From contig NZ_LT607803.1 in the NCBI RefSeq assembly GCF_900090195.1, positions 5,792,229 to 5,856,228 on the forward strand: DNA of 64,000 nucleotides, given 5' to 3'. Origin of the DNA: Variovorax sp. HW608. Lineage in GTDB: Bacteria > Pseudomonadota > Gammaproteobacteria > Burkholderiales > Burkholderiaceae_C. The notes under the pieces were generated by a model. That model was not told the origin of the DNA, made no database searches, and was given only the letters and a program-made list of their open reading frames with translations. The position numbers and the translations under genes were made by a program. Below, piece by piece: positions 1-8,937 of this stretch. Position 1 is the stretch's first letter. Each line of letters opens with the position of its first letter.

Positions 1-552
1 CGTGCGGAAATCAAGGCGCTGCAAAAGCGACTGGGCACGACGACCATCTATGTGACCCACGACCAGATCGAAGCCATGACGATGGCCGACAAGATCGTCG
101 TGATGCGGGATGGCAAGGTCGAGCAGATCGGTGCTCCTCTGGACCTGTACGACCGGCCGGCGAATGTCTTTGTTGCATCGTTCATCGGTTCGCCTTCGAT
201 GAACTTCATCGAGGGAACCGTCGATGCCGACGGGCAGGTGTTCTACGCGGGCAGTGAGAAGCGGCGCATCCCGCTGGCGATCTGCCCGCAGAACGCCAGG
301 GGCAAGGCGGCGCTGTTGGGTGTGCGCCCCGAGCACATCGTCATCGATCCGCAGAACGGCGTTCCCGCCGAAGTCCTCGTCGTGGAGCCGACAGGAGCGG
401 AAACGCATCTCGTCGTTTCGCTTGGTGGGACCGAGGTGACCTGTGTGTTGAAGGAGCGGGTGATGCTGACGGAGGGGGAGAAAGTGCCTCTTTCGTTCGA
501 TGCGTCCCTGACGCACTTCTTCGACCCGACGACCACTTTGCGGATCATCTGA
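1..552 (+). CDS. Sugar ABC transporter ATP-binding protein, MalK/UgpC type (C-terminal part)
   Basis: The reading frame is open from base 1, so the gene starts before the window; 183 C-terminal residues are seen. The first visible segment carries the H-loop of an ABC ATPase ([16 protein letters not shown]), followed by the MalK-family linker ([20 protein letters not shown]) and a C-terminal TOBE/regulatory domain. Proteins of this class energise import of sugars or polyols through a paired permease. The stop is one base before the start of the downstream dehydrogenase, so the two are almost certainly one operon. The substrate cannot be read from the ATPase itself; the neighbouring enzymes suggest an apiose-type branched sugar. 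Walker A, Walker B and the signature motif lie outside the window. Confidence 0.9.
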   Translation, partial: RAEIKALQKRLGTTTIYVTHDQIEAMTMADKIVVMRDGKVEQIGAPLDLYDRPANVFVASFIGSPSMNFIEGTVDADGQVFYAGSEKRRIPLAICPQNARGKAALLGVRPEHIVIDPQNGVPAEVLVVEPTGAETHLVVSLGGTEVTCVLKERVMLTEGEKVPLSFDASLTHFFDPTTTLRII

Positions 553-553
553 A

Positions 554-1594
554 ATGACGACGAGCGGAAAGACATTGAAGGGCGGCCTGATCGGCTGCGG
601 CTTCTTCTCGCAGAATCACCTGCATGCGTGGCAGCAGTTGGAGGGGGTGGAGATCGTCGCCTTGTGCGACAGGGACGAGGCCCGGCTGAAGGATACCGCG
701 AGCCGGTTCGGCATCAAGCGCACCTACCAGGATGCTGCGCAGATGCTCGAGGCGGAGCAACTGGACTTCGTCGACATCGCGACGACCGTTAGTACGCACA
801 GGCCGCTCGTGGAGATGGCCGCAGCGGCTCGCGTGGCATGCATCTGCCAGAAGCCCCTGGCCAACTCGATCGAGGACGGCCAGGCCATGATCGACGCCTG
901 CGCACGCGCTGGCGTTCCCTTGATGGTGCACGAGAACTTCCGCTGGCAGACCCCGATCCAGAAAGTGCGCGAGGTTCTCAACCAGAACGCCATCGGCGAG
1001 CCTTTCTGGGGGCGGGTGAGCTTCCGATCGGCCTTTGATGTCTTCAGCGGGCAGCCCTACCTTGCCACGGACAAGCGCTTCATCCTGCAGGACCTAGGCA
1101 TCCACATCATCGACATTGCTCGGTTCCTCTTCGGGGAGGCGACGGTCGTGAGTGCGAATACGCGACGCGTCAACCCAAAGATCCAGGGCGAGGATGTGGC
1201 GACGCTTTTGCTGACGCATGCGACGGGGATCACGAGCGTGGTGGACTGCAGTTACGCCACCGCACTGCCCACCGAACTGTTTCCCCAGACCTTGCTGGAG
1301 ATCGACGGGTCGCATGGATCCCTGCGGCTGCAAGCCGACTACCAGTTGGTCATCCACCGGCGTGGCGGCGAGACCCAGACGATCCGATGCGAGCCGCCCT
1401 TGCATTCCTGGGCCGAGCGACCCTGGCACAACATCCAGGACAGCGTGCTGAACATCCAGGCTCACTGGATTTCGTGCTTGAGGGATGTCAAGGAACCTCA
1501 GACGTCAGGAGCCGACAATCTGCGCACGCTCAAACTGGTCTACGCCGCCTACGACTCGGCGGATAGCCTTCAGAAGGCCATCTCTCTTCAATAG
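554..1594 (+). CDS. apsD: Gfo/Idh/MocA-family sugar dehydrogenase, probable D-apiose dehydrogenase
   Basis: 346 residues. The N-terminal Rossmann motif GLIGCGFFSQNHLHAW is characteristic of the Gfo/Idh/MocA family, and the EKP-like motif appears as CQKPLANS near residue 100. The C-terminal substrate domain contains LGIHIIDIARFLFGE, where the family places its catalytic histidine. D-apiose dehydrogenase (ApsD) oxidises D-apiose to apionolactone with NAD and belongs to this family. The specific assignment rests on the next gene resembling D-apionate lactonase, which acts on that product. The start lies one base after the ABC ATPase stop. Without the neighbour it could only be called a sugar dehydrogenase. 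Confidence 0.72.
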   Translation: MTTSGKTLKGGLIGCGFFSQNHLHAWQQLEGVEIVALCDRDEARLKDTASRFGIKRTYQDAAQMLEAEQLDFVDIATTVSTHRPLVEMAAAARVACICQKPLANSIEDGQAMIDACARAGVPLMVHENFRWQTPIQKVREVLNQNAIGEPFWGRVSFRSAFDVFSGQPYLATDKRFILQDLGIHIIDIARFLFGEATVVSANTRRVNPKIQGEDVATLLLTHATGITSVVDCSYATALPTELFPQTLLEIDGSHGSLRLQADYQLVIHRRGGETQTIRCEPPLHSWAERPWHNIQDSVLNIQAHWISCLRDVKEPQTSGADNLRTLKLVYAAYDSADSLQKAISLQ

Positions 1595-1644
1595 GGCAAC
1601 CGGCGCGCTGCGAGGTTGCCGTTCAGTTCGATCGAAACAGATTC

Positions 1645-3489
1645 ATGACCGACGAAGAAGCCATTCGCCTCTACGGCACCACCGAACCGCAACCAGAGCT
1701 GCTTCGACTAGAGGCAGGTGCTCTGAGCTGTGAGTTCGAAGGAGGGGCTCTGCGCCACGTCAAGTGGGGCCGGGTCGAGATTGCGCGCGGGGTCTCCTAT
1801 CTGTTTCGGGACAACGACTGGGGAACCGTGCCAGCCGAAGTGGAAGACATTCAGGTCGAGACGACGTCGAGCCGGTTCGTTCTGACCTTTTCGATGAAGA
1901 TGCGCATGCCTGACGGCTTGTTGACGGCAGCGGCCCGTGTCGAAGGTAGCGATGCCGGTACGCTTGCCTTCGACGTCATCGCAACGCCCGATGCGGAGTT
2001 GTCGACCAATCGATGTGGCTTCGTGGTGCTGCATCCGGCGGCTTGCGCCGGCAAGCGACTGTCCGTCGAGCATACCAACGGCAAGCTCGAGGAGCTGGGC
2101 TTCCCGCTGGAGATCAGCCCATCCCAACCGGTGTTCGATATTCGCGCACTGACGTACTCGCCTGCGCCGGGAATGACGTTGCATTGCCGCTTGGAGGCCG
2201 CATTGCCTCACGATCGCGCGGGCAAGTTTGAGATGGAGGACCAGCGGAATTGGTCCGACGCCTCCTTCAAGACCTACGTGGCTTCGTTGCTTGACGAGTG
2301 GCCGTATCGGCTTCCCGACGGGGTCCCATTGGCCCAACGCGTCGAGTTCGAGGTGACGGGCGTCTCCGCCGAGCGCGAGAAGCGTGACGGGCACACGCGT
2401 CAGTTGCGACTCGGTGAGCCGACAGATCACAGGCTCCCCGCGCTGGGTATCGGCGTCCCCGCAGGGATCAGCTTGGCGACGACAAACGAGCACACCGCAT
2501 TACGGGGGCTGGGTGCGCAATGGTGGATCGTCGACGCGGACTTGGAATCTGCGCGGCTGTCGGAGGATATTTGTGCGGTGTCGGAACTCAGGCGAGACCT
2601 GCCGGTGAAAGTCCAGCTTGACGCCGTCGTTCCGGAGGAACTGTCGCCGGATGAAGCGGCAAGTCTTCTTCGGAAGAAATGCGACTCGGCACAGCTGCAG
2701 GTGGATGCGATCCGAATTCTCCCTGCACCGTTTCTCAAGAGCTTCCAGCCCACCGATGTGTGGCCGAATGTGCCCCCTTTGGAAGTCTATGCCCAGGCGG
2801 CGCGCAGGTGCTTTCCCGACTCTCTTGTCGGTGGGGGCATGTTCACCTACTTCACCGAACTGAATCGAAAGCGGCCCGCTTCGACGGCGCTGGATTTCGT
2901 TGGCCACGCAACTTGCCCCATCGTGCACGCTGCCGACGATACCTCTGTGATGGAGACAATTGAGGCACTCGAGTCGATCCTGCTGTCCGTGCGTTTGATG
3001 TGCCCGGGAGTCGCGTATCGACTTGGTCCCAGCACCATTGCGTCTCCAAGAAATCCTTATGGGACTTCGCCGGCATCTAATCCTGAGCCGCGCCGAATCC
3101 CCCTCGCGAGTTCTGATCCGCGCCATCAGGGGCAGTTTGGTGCGGCGTGGACTGCCGCGTACGCAGCAGCTTGCGCCCATGCTGGATTGGACGTGCTGGC
3201 CCTCCATCACAGTCACGGCCCCTGCGGGCCATATTTCGGGAGCGACACAAGGGTCCCCGCCTGGCAGGTGCTGGAGGTGTTTTCGCGTGCCTCGGGCGCT
3301 CCGGTTGTGCCGATCGAGGGACTTGGAAGTGACTTGGCTGGACTCGGATGGGAGGATGCAGAAGGTCCCATGAAAGGGCTGGTGGTCAACCTCACAGCGC
3401 ACTCGATTCCGATCTCGATCGAGGGGCGAACCGATGCGCACCTCGGCCCCTTCGCGGTCCTAAACTTTGTGCACGATCGGGCGGTTTGA
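1645..3489 (+). CDS. apnL: Probable D-apionate lactonase
   Basis: 614 residues, no signal peptide. The sequence resembles the ApnL family of bacterial D-apionate lactonases as I recall it: an N-terminal beta-rich region (ALRHVKWGRVEIARGVSYLF, then DNDWGTVP), the strongly conserved-looking segment EMEDQRNWSDASFKTYV near residue 200, and a C-terminal half resembling a glycosidase-like barrel. The enzyme would hydrolyse D-apionolactone made by the preceding dehydrogenase to D-apionate. It follows that gene by 50 bases on the same strand. The assignment is by recalled motif plus context; a profile search would settle it. The following 265 bases up to the LysR gene hold no recognisable gene. Confidence 0.7.
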   Translation: MTDEEAIRLYGTTEPQPELLRLEAGALSCEFEGGALRHVKWGRVEIARGVSYLFRDNDWGTVPAEVEDIQVETTSSRFVLTFSMKMRMPDGLLTAAARVEGSDAGTLAFDVIATPDAELSTNRCGFVVLHPAACAGKRLSVEHTNGKLEELGFPLEISPSQPVFDIRALTYSPAPGMTLHCRLEAALPHDRAGKFEMEDQRNWSDASFKTYVASLLDEWPYRLPDGVPLAQRVEFEVTGVSAEREKRDGHTRQLRLGEPTDHRLPALGIGVPAGISLATTNEHTALRGLGAQWWIVDADLESARLSEDICAVSELRRDLPVKVQLDAVVPEELSPDEAASLLRKKCDSAQLQVDAIRILPAPFLKSFQPTDVWPNVPPLEVYAQAARRCFPDSLVGGGMFTYFTELNRKRPASTALDFVGHATCPIVHAADDTSVMETIEALESILLSVRLMCPGVAYRLGPSTIASPRNPYGTSPASNPEPRRIPLASSDPRHQGQFGAAWTAAYAAACAHAGLDVLALHHSHGPCGPYFGSDTRVPAWQVLEVFSRASGAPVVPIEGLGSDLAGLGWEDAEGPMKGLVVNLTAHSIPISIEGRTDAHLGPFAVLNFVHDRAV

Positions 3490-3754
3490 CTTTGGCTACG
3501 CACGCGCCACCCTGGCGCTTCAACTTCATGAACCTAATCGTCGCTGTACACCGCGCGCAGCCATCCGCAACGTAGGTCGCGGGCTGCGCAACACGAGCTG
3601 ACTGAGGTGCAAGCTCTACCAGAACCACATATTGATCCACGCGGCGTTCTGCAGCATCTGTACCGCATCCGCCCCTCGTGGAATCAGTTGCGCCGATCGT
3701 GAGTTCCACCACAGGCATCCTGCGACCGGCGTGCCAATGCATCTCGCCAAGTCC

Positions 3755-4630
3755 TCATCGTCCCAATCGCTCCCGAAGAAACTCGATGAATCGCTGAGTC
3801 TTTGCCGGTAGAAGACGCGTTTCAGTGATTGCGTAGACCGGTTGCGGCGTTCCGTGCCATCTCGGCATGATTTGGCGCAGCTTTCCGTTGGCGAGTTCGT
3901 CAGCGACGATTTCGCGGGGCATCAGGATGATGCCCAGGTCGAGCGTCGCCAAGCGGCGGATCATGCCAACGCTGTTCAGAGCGAATCGCCCGCCCACCGG
4001 GACCGTGTGAGCGCGCTTGCCGTCGCGCAACATCCAAGAATTTGCCTTCAGGATATTGAAGCACTCGTGCCGCTCCAAATCGGCCGGCCTGCTGGGTTCG
4101 CCCGATCGCTCAAGGTAGCCCGGAGAGGCATAGAGATACGGCGTCAGTAAGGCCAGCGGACGGGCGATCAACTGGGAGCTTTCAGATTCGCCCATGCGGA
4201 TCGCCACGTCGAAGGGCTCGCTGACCAAATCAACGCGCCGCGGCGTGAGGTCGAAGTCGAAGGCAATGCCCGGATACAGGCGCGCAAACTCCGCGATCAA
4301 GGGTGCGAGGTAAGTGACAGCGAAATCCACCGGCAACGAGGCGCGCAGCACGCCACTGGGCTGAGCCAGCATTTCGCCCAACTGCTCGTGAGCCAACCGC
4401 GCTTCGTCGACGATGCGCTTGCATCGCTCAAAGTAGATCTGACCCGCTTCGGTCGGCTCGATCTTGCGCGTTGTGCGGTGAAGAAGCCGCAACCCGATTG
4501 ACTTTTCCAGTTGGCTGATGCGACGCGACAGCGTCGAATTCGGCATCCCCATGGTGTCCGCCGCGCTGCGGAAGCCCTTGGCTTTGACGACTTCCACGAA
4601 CAGGGCCATGTCATTGAGGTAGTCATCCAT
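3755..4630 (-). CDS. LysR-family transcriptional regulator
   Basis: 291 residues, typical LysR length. The N-terminal winged helix-turn-helix contains FRSAADTMGMPNSTLSRRISQLE followed by GLRLLHRTTRKIEPTEAG, and an effector-binding domain follows (VDFAVTYLAPLIAEFARLYP). It resembles the AaeR/DmlR-like group of LysR proteins. It is transcribed divergently from the ene-reductase/pirin/hydrolase operon, the usual layout for a LysR protein controlling its neighbour. An IS1380-family element now sits in the shared promoter region, so control may be changed. It converges on the lactonase gene and is probably unrelated to the sugar operon. Confidence 0.9.
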   Translation of the reverse strand: MDDYLNDMALFVEVVKAKGFRSAADTMGMPNSTLSRRISQLEKSIGLRLLHRTTRKIEPTEAGQIYFERCKRIVDEARLAHEQLGEMLAQPSGVLRASLPVDFAVTYLAPLIAEFARLYPGIAFDFDLTPRRVDLVSEPFDVAIRMGESESSQLIARPLALLTPYLYASPGYLERSGEPSRPADLERHECFNILKANSWMLRDGKRAHTVPVGGRFALNSVGMIRRLATLDLGIILMPREIVADELANGKLRQIMPRWHGTPQPVYAITETRLLPAKTQRFIEFLRERLGR

Positions 4631-4670
4631 CGGATTGCTTCAAATTCGGATCAATGTTCTCCAAATTACC

Positions 4671-4677
4671 ATATTTA
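4671..4677. repeat. Left target-site duplication of the IS1380-family element
   Basis: The 7-bp sequence ATATTTA lies immediately before the left inverted repeat of the element and is repeated exactly at 6431-6437 immediately after the right inverted repeat. This is seen directly and marks insertion by transposition. Confidence 0.85.
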
Positions 4678-6430
4678 CCTGAATCCGTGAGCGCGAGAGT
4701 GAAGGTGGCTCACCCTGAGGGTGGGGGTCGATTCGGGGGGGTTGATCAGGGGCATGACCGATGTGGCGCGTTTAATGCTGCTGTTGCAAGACACAGCACC
4801 CGAGTCAACCTCCAATGCGCCCCTTCATCGTCAAGCAACTCGACTACGACCTCACGCCCGTGGCGGGGTTGGCCCTGGTGGGACACCACCTGAAGCGACT
4901 CGCCCCGGTGTTCAGGCACATCGACACCGCGCTGCGCGTCGTCGGCGGCGTGGCCAACAGCGACATCCTGCGCAGCTACGTCGGGCTGCTGGTGCAGGGC
5001 AAGAGCGATTTCGATGCGATCGAGAACTTCCGCGGTGATGCGTTCTTCAAGCAGGCACTGGGCATCAAACTGCTGCCTTCGAGCCCGACGCTGCGCCAGC
5101 GCATGGATGCCCGCGCGGGCGACCTGTTTGACTTCATGCCGCCGCTGATCGAGACACTGCTGGCTGGCGCGCGCCCGGACTACGGCGTGCTGCCTTGCGG
5201 CTGGGTGGCGCTGGATGTCGATACGTTCGCCATGGACAACGGCGGCACCGCCAAGGACGGCGTGGGGCGCACCTATGCCGGGGTCGATGGCTACTGTCCC
5301 CTGGCGGCCTATCTGGGCTCGCACGGGTTCTGCCTGGAGTTGGCGCTGCGCCCGGGCGTGCAGCACTCGGCGTCGGAGACACAATTCAACTTCGAGCGCG
5401 TGATCCCGATGGCGCAGCGCCTGAGTGCGGCGGGCCCGAAGGCGCCGATCCTGGCGCGCCTGGATTCTGGCTTCGACTCGGCGGCGCTGATGCGCGTCAT
5501 CGAGTCCTATAACCATGCCGGCCAGCCGCAGGTGGACTGGCTGATCAAATGGAATCCGCGCACCACCCACGTGGTGGCGCTGGCCGAGCGACTCGATGCC
5601 GACGCAGCCACGCTCTGGGAGCATCCGCGCGCGGGCAAGCGCGTGACAGTGTGGGAGGAATCGCTGTCCATCGAAGGCATCGAGCGGCCGCTGCGCCGCG
5701 TGCTGCGCCTGACCGAGCGCACCATCGATGCGAAGGGTCAGCTGTTGATCGAACCCAAGCTCACGCTGGACGGCTGGAGCACGAGCCTGGAGGCCAGACA
5801 GTTCGATGCGAAGGCCGTCATCGCGCTGTACGCCGACCACGGCACGCACGAGCAGTTCCATTCCGAGTTCAAGACCGACCTCGACCTGGAGCGGCTGCCC
5901 TCGGGCAAGTTCGATACCAACTACCTGGTGTGCGAACTCGCGGCGCTGGCCATGAACATCCTGCGCCTGATGGGCCAGGCCGGGCTGCACGGGCCGAATG
6001 CGCCAGTGCGTCACGCGGCCAAGCGCCGGCGCATCAAGACGGTGATGCAGGAGCTCATCTACCGCGCCGGTCGTCTCATCGAGCATGGCCGGCGCGTCAT
6101 CCTCGGCCTGGGGGCCAACGATCGCGCGGCCAGCGCCTTCGAGCGATTGCACTGGCAACTTGCCGGCACCGGCGGCTGAAGGCAGTCCAGGCGCCAGCAC
6201 AACATCCAGTACCTCGCCGGCGGCCCCACGTCGCGCAGCGCGCACAAGCGTGCAACGGCGCACGGAAATCGCCCCTGTGCGCACGGTTGCAGAGCATCTC
6301 TGGGCGTTCAGTACGGAACGAAGAGGCTGCAATTGAGCCATGCGGTCACTGGACATCCGCTGCGCACCCATTAAGGGCGAATTGGCAGGGCAATTGAACC
6401 GGATCGGCATACAGGGGTCACGGATTCAGG
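4678..6430 (+). mobile_element. IS1380-family insertion sequence, 1753 bp, complete
   Basis: The ends are 13-bp perfect inverted repeats: CCTGAATCCGTGA at 4678-4690 and its complement ending at 6430. They are flanked by a 7-bp direct repeat ATATTTA. A single transposase gene fills most of the element. The element lies between the LysR gene start and the start of the ene-reductase gene, oriented like the latter. Seven bases is slightly longer than the 4 to 6 bases I would expect for this family, so an extra match by chance is possible. About 250 bases between the transposase stop and the right end hold no gene. Confidence 0.9.
4815..6179 (+). CDS. IS1380-family transposase
   Basis: 454 residues, normal for the family, apparently intact. 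Acidic residues fit a DDE transposase: aspartates in ALDVDTFAMDNGGTAKDG near residues 130-145, a second in ARLDSGFDSAAL near 217, and the glutamate in EQFHSEFKTDLDLERLPSG near 355. The start ATG at 4815 lies about 137 bases inside the left end. It would cut and paste the flanking element. The long opposite-strand open frame over this gene is a codon-bias shadow. Confidence 0.93.
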   Translation: MRPFIVKQLDYDLTPVAGLALVGHHLKRLAPVFRHIDTALRVVGGVANSDILRSYVGLLVQGKSDFDAIENFRGDAFFKQALGIKLLPSSPTLRQRMDARAGDLFDFMPPLIETLLAGARPDYGVLPCGWVALDVDTFAMDNGGTAKDGVGRTYAGVDGYCPLAAYLGSHGFCLELALRPGVQHSASETQFNFERVIPMAQRLSAAGPKAPILARLDSGFDSAALMRVIESYNHAGQPQVDWLIKWNPRTTHVVALAERLDADAATLWEHPRAGKRVTVWEESLSIEGIERPLRRVLRLTERTIDAKGQLLIEPKLTLDGWSTSLEARQFDAKAVIALYADHGTHEQFHSEFKTDLDLERLPSGKFDTNYLVCELAALAMNILRLMGQAGLHGPNAPVRHAAKRRRIKTVMQELIYRAGRLIEHGRRVILGLGANDRAASAFERLHWQLAGTGG

Positions 6431-6437
6431 ATATTTA
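6431..6437. repeat. Right target-site duplication of the IS1380-family element
   Basis: Exact second copy of ATATTTA, directly after the right inverted repeat. Removing the element and one copy restores a LysR/ene-reductase intergenic region of about 116 bases. Confidence 0.85.
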
Positions 6438-6506
6438 TCCAGCAGAAGAAGCGAAGGATGATTCCCCTCGACCGAAATTTGAACCCGCCCATCTGAGGAA
6501 TTCATC

Positions 6507-7580
6507 ATGAGCAATCTCTTTGATCCAGTCCGCGTCGGCCGATTCACCTTGGCGAATCGCCTCGTCATGGCGCCGATGACTCGTTCGCGTGCGCAGCTTG
6601 ACGGCACGCCTGGAGATCTGGCCGCCAAGTACTACGGCCAACGCGCGAGCGTCGGCCTGATCGTCACCGAAGGGACGCAGCCTTCCGAAGACGGTCAAGG
6701 CTATCTGACAACACCGGGCATCTACACCGACGCGCATGTCGAGGGCTGGAAGAACACTACTGCCGCCGCGCACAGCAAGGGCGGCCGAATCTTCATCCAG
6801 CTCATGCATGCCGGGCGCATGTCCCACCCGGACAACACACCACACCATCGCCCGGGTGTAGCGCCCTCAGCCATCGCGCCGGGGACAGGCATGTTCACGG
6901 CCAAGGGGATGCAGGACCTTCCGACGCCGCGCGCGCTCACCGTCGAGGAAGTACGGCAAACCGTCGCCGACTTTGCATTCGCGGCCCGACGCGCCGTGGA
7001 AGCCGGCGCAGATGGCGTCGAGATTCACGGCGCGAACGCCTATCTAATCCAGCAGTTCATTGCGCCGAGCGCCAATACACGAACCGATGAATATGGCGGC
7101 TCCATCGAGAACCGCGCTCGCTTCGCGATCGAAGTCGCCAAGGCGATCGCCGCAGAGATCGGCGCAGACCGCACCGCGATTCGCTTGTCGCCCGGCACAA
7201 CGATGTGGGGGATCGATGAGGGCGTCCAGGGTCCCGACCTCTACCGCTATCTGGTGGCGGAACTCGACAAGCTCGGCCTCGCCTATCTGCACATCATGCA
7301 CCAGGGCAACGAGTCGCTGCTGCCCGACATTCGCAAGCTGTGGCAGGGCGCGCTGATCCTGAACCGCCCGGGGCGGCCACGCGAGCAGGTCGGTGCCGAC
7401 GTTGCTTCGGGTCTGGCCGACTTGGAGTCCTATGGCGCGATGGTGCTGGCGAACCCAGACTTCGTCGAGCGACTCAAGATCAATGCACCCATGAACGAGG
7501 CGCATCGCGAAGGGTTCTTTGGCGGGACTGAAAGGTTCTACACGGACTATCCCACCTTGAGCGAAGCGCTGCCTGCCTGA
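6507..7580 (+). CDS. Alkene reductase, Old Yellow Enzyme family (NemA-like)
   Basis: 357 residues. This is an FMN-dependent NAD(P)H:flavin oxidoreductase of the OYE family that reduces activated C=C bonds or nitro compounds. Visible family features are the N-terminal LANRLVMAPMTRSRA, the substrate-binding pair H-x-x-N in EIHGANAYLIQQFIAPS, and TDEYGGSIENRARF. The C-terminal phosphate-binding region includes VLANPDFVERL. The GAGGA ribosome-binding site at about 6495 supports the ATG at 6507. It is the first gene of an operon with a pirin and a cysteine hydrolase, downstream of an IS element that may supply or remove promoter signals. Confidence 0.92.
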   Translation: MSNLFDPVRVGRFTLANRLVMAPMTRSRAQLDGTPGDLAAKYYGQRASVGLIVTEGTQPSEDGQGYLTTPGIYTDAHVEGWKNTTAAAHSKGGRIFIQLMHAGRMSHPDNTPHHRPGVAPSAIAPGTGMFTAKGMQDLPTPRALTVEEVRQTVADFAFAARRAVEAGADGVEIHGANAYLIQQFIAPSANTRTDEYGGSIENRARFAIEVAKAIAAEIGADRTAIRLSPGTTMWGIDEGVQGPDLYRYLVAELDKLGLAYLHIMHQGNESLLPDIRKLWQGALILNRPGRPREQVGADVASGLADLESYGAMVLANPDFVERLKINAPMNEAHREGFFGGTERFYTDYPTLSEALPA

Positions 7581-7590
7581 GGAGCCCGTC

Positions 7591-8328
7591 GTGGTCCTCT
7601 TTGCGCCACTCCGGCGCGCCAATCACGGCAGTCACTTTCGGGCCTACGGACTACGTGGCGTGGAGGCGCTGATCAGTCCCTTCCTCGGAGTCGATCAAGC
7701 CTGGATGAGTGCCGCGACCTTCCCACCTCACCCCCATGCCGGTTTCTCAGCCGTGTCATACGTGTTCCTCGATTCGGAAACTGGAATCGAGAACCGCGAC
7801 AACATCGGGACGCACAACCTGATTCGTCCCGGAGGCTTGCACTGGGCGGCAGCCGGACGTGGGATTGTCCACGAGGAAGTCCCGGCGGAAGTGGGCAAGA
7901 CCGTCCACTCGCTGCAGATCTTCGTCAGCTTGCCGAGCAACAGGCAGGACAGTGAGCCATTCGCCTTGAGCCTTGAGCCCCAGGACGTACCCGTCGTCCA
8001 TCTGCCGGGGACCAAGGTACGCGTGCCCGCGGGAAGCTTTGAGGACACCCAATCGCCTTTGAATCCGCCCACCGACGTCACGATGCTCGACATCTCGTTG
8101 GAAGAGTGCGTCGAGCTGGCAGTACCGATTGCAGCCGGCCATTGCGCATTCGTCATGCCGATCTTCGGCACGGCAATGGTGGACGGTCAGAGCTTCAGTC
8201 TCAACGACCTCCGGGTTCCGGTATTCCCCGTTCAAAGCACGCCGCGCACCATCACCCTTCAAGTTCCCAAAGGCAGCGCCAAGGTCATGGTGTTCGCCGG
8301 CCCGCCGCTGCAATCCAGCGCAACCTGA
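7591..8328 (+). CDS. Pirin family protein
   Basis: 245 residues with the bicupin layout of pirins. The metal-binding motif HPHAGFSAVSYVF near residue 48 and the GLHWAAAGRGIVHEE segment near residue 87 supply the usual His/His/His/Glu ligands. Bacterial pirins include quercetin dioxygenases and redox or stress-linked proteins; the substrate here is unknown. The start is a GTG at 7591 preceded by GAGGAG, 10 bases after the ene-reductase stop. Co-location with an ene-reductase and a hydrolase suggests handling of a reactive or aromatic compound. Confidence 0.88.
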   Translation: MVLFAPLRRANHGSHFRAYGLRGVEALISPFLGVDQAWMSAATFPPHPHAGFSAVSYVFLDSETGIENRDNIGTHNLIRPGGLHWAAAGRGIVHEEVPAEVGKTVHSLQIFVSLPSNRQDSEPFALSLEPQDVPVVHLPGTKVRVPAGSFEDTQSPLNPPTDVTMLDISLEECVELAVPIAAGHCAFVMPIFGTAMVDGQSFSLNDLRVPVFPVQSTPRTITLQVPKGSAKVMVFAGPPLQSSAT

Positions 8329-8346
8329 CCATCAAGGAGTCTCGCG

Positions 8347-8937
8347 ATGTCTTATGAACGATTCACCGGCGAAAGCGCCGCAATGCTGCTCATTGACCAC
8401 CAGGTCGGCACGATGAAATGGGCGAAATCACTGCCCTTCGAGGAACTCAAGCGCAACGCGTTGATGCTGGCCAAGACCGCGCGCATTCTGAAGATGCCGG
8501 TTGTGCTGACGTCCAGCATGGAGGACTACGCGCAAGGTCCGTTGCTTCCCGAATTGGAAGCCATCCTCCCGGCGGAGTTCGCTGCCCGCATCAAGCGCCT
8601 GGGCATCGTCAATGCAATGGAGGACGAAAACTTCGCAGCGGCGGTCAAGGCGACCGGCCGCAGGAAGCTGATCATCGCGGGAGTGACCAATGATGTGTGC
8701 ACGGTCTATCCTGCGCTCAGTCTGGCCCTCGAGGGCTATGAAGTTCAGGTCGTAGCCGACGCTGGAGCGTCGCCCACCAAATTTGCTGACGAGATTGCCT
8801 TGAGCCGCATGGAAAAGAATGGTGTGACGCTTACCAGCACCAACCAGGTGATTGCGGAGCTGGCGGGCAGCTGGGCGACGCCGGAAGGAGGCCAGATTGT
8901 TGAGCAGGTAGTGATGCCCGCACTGACGAACCCGTAG
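8347..8937 (+). CDS. Isochorismatase-like cysteine hydrolase (YcaC-like)
   Basis: 196 residues. The catalytic triad of the family is visible: Asp in AMLLIDHQVGTMKW near residue 18, a lysine in the middle region, and the nucleophile Cys in IAGVTNDVCTVYPALSL near residue 118. Members hydrolyse amides, biurets or isochorismate-type ethers; the YcaC group has no settled substrate. It is the third gene of the ene-reductase/pirin operon, 18 bases after the pirin stop, with an AAGGAG ribosome-binding site. Confidence 0.87.
   Translation: MSYERFTGESAAMLLIDHQVGTMKWAKSLPFEELKRNALMLAKTARILKMPVVLTSSMEDYAQGPLLPELEAILPAEFAARIKRLGIVNAMEDENFAAAVKATGRRKLIIAGVTNDVCTVYPALSLALEGYEVQVVADAGASPTKFADEIALSRMEKNGVTLTSTNQVIAELAGSWATPEGGQIVEQVVMPALTNP

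Noticed and set aside
4746..6410. A 554-residue minus-strand open frame over the IS1380 transposase
   Set aside because: Antisense codon-bias shadow of an intact transposase; no protein motifs.
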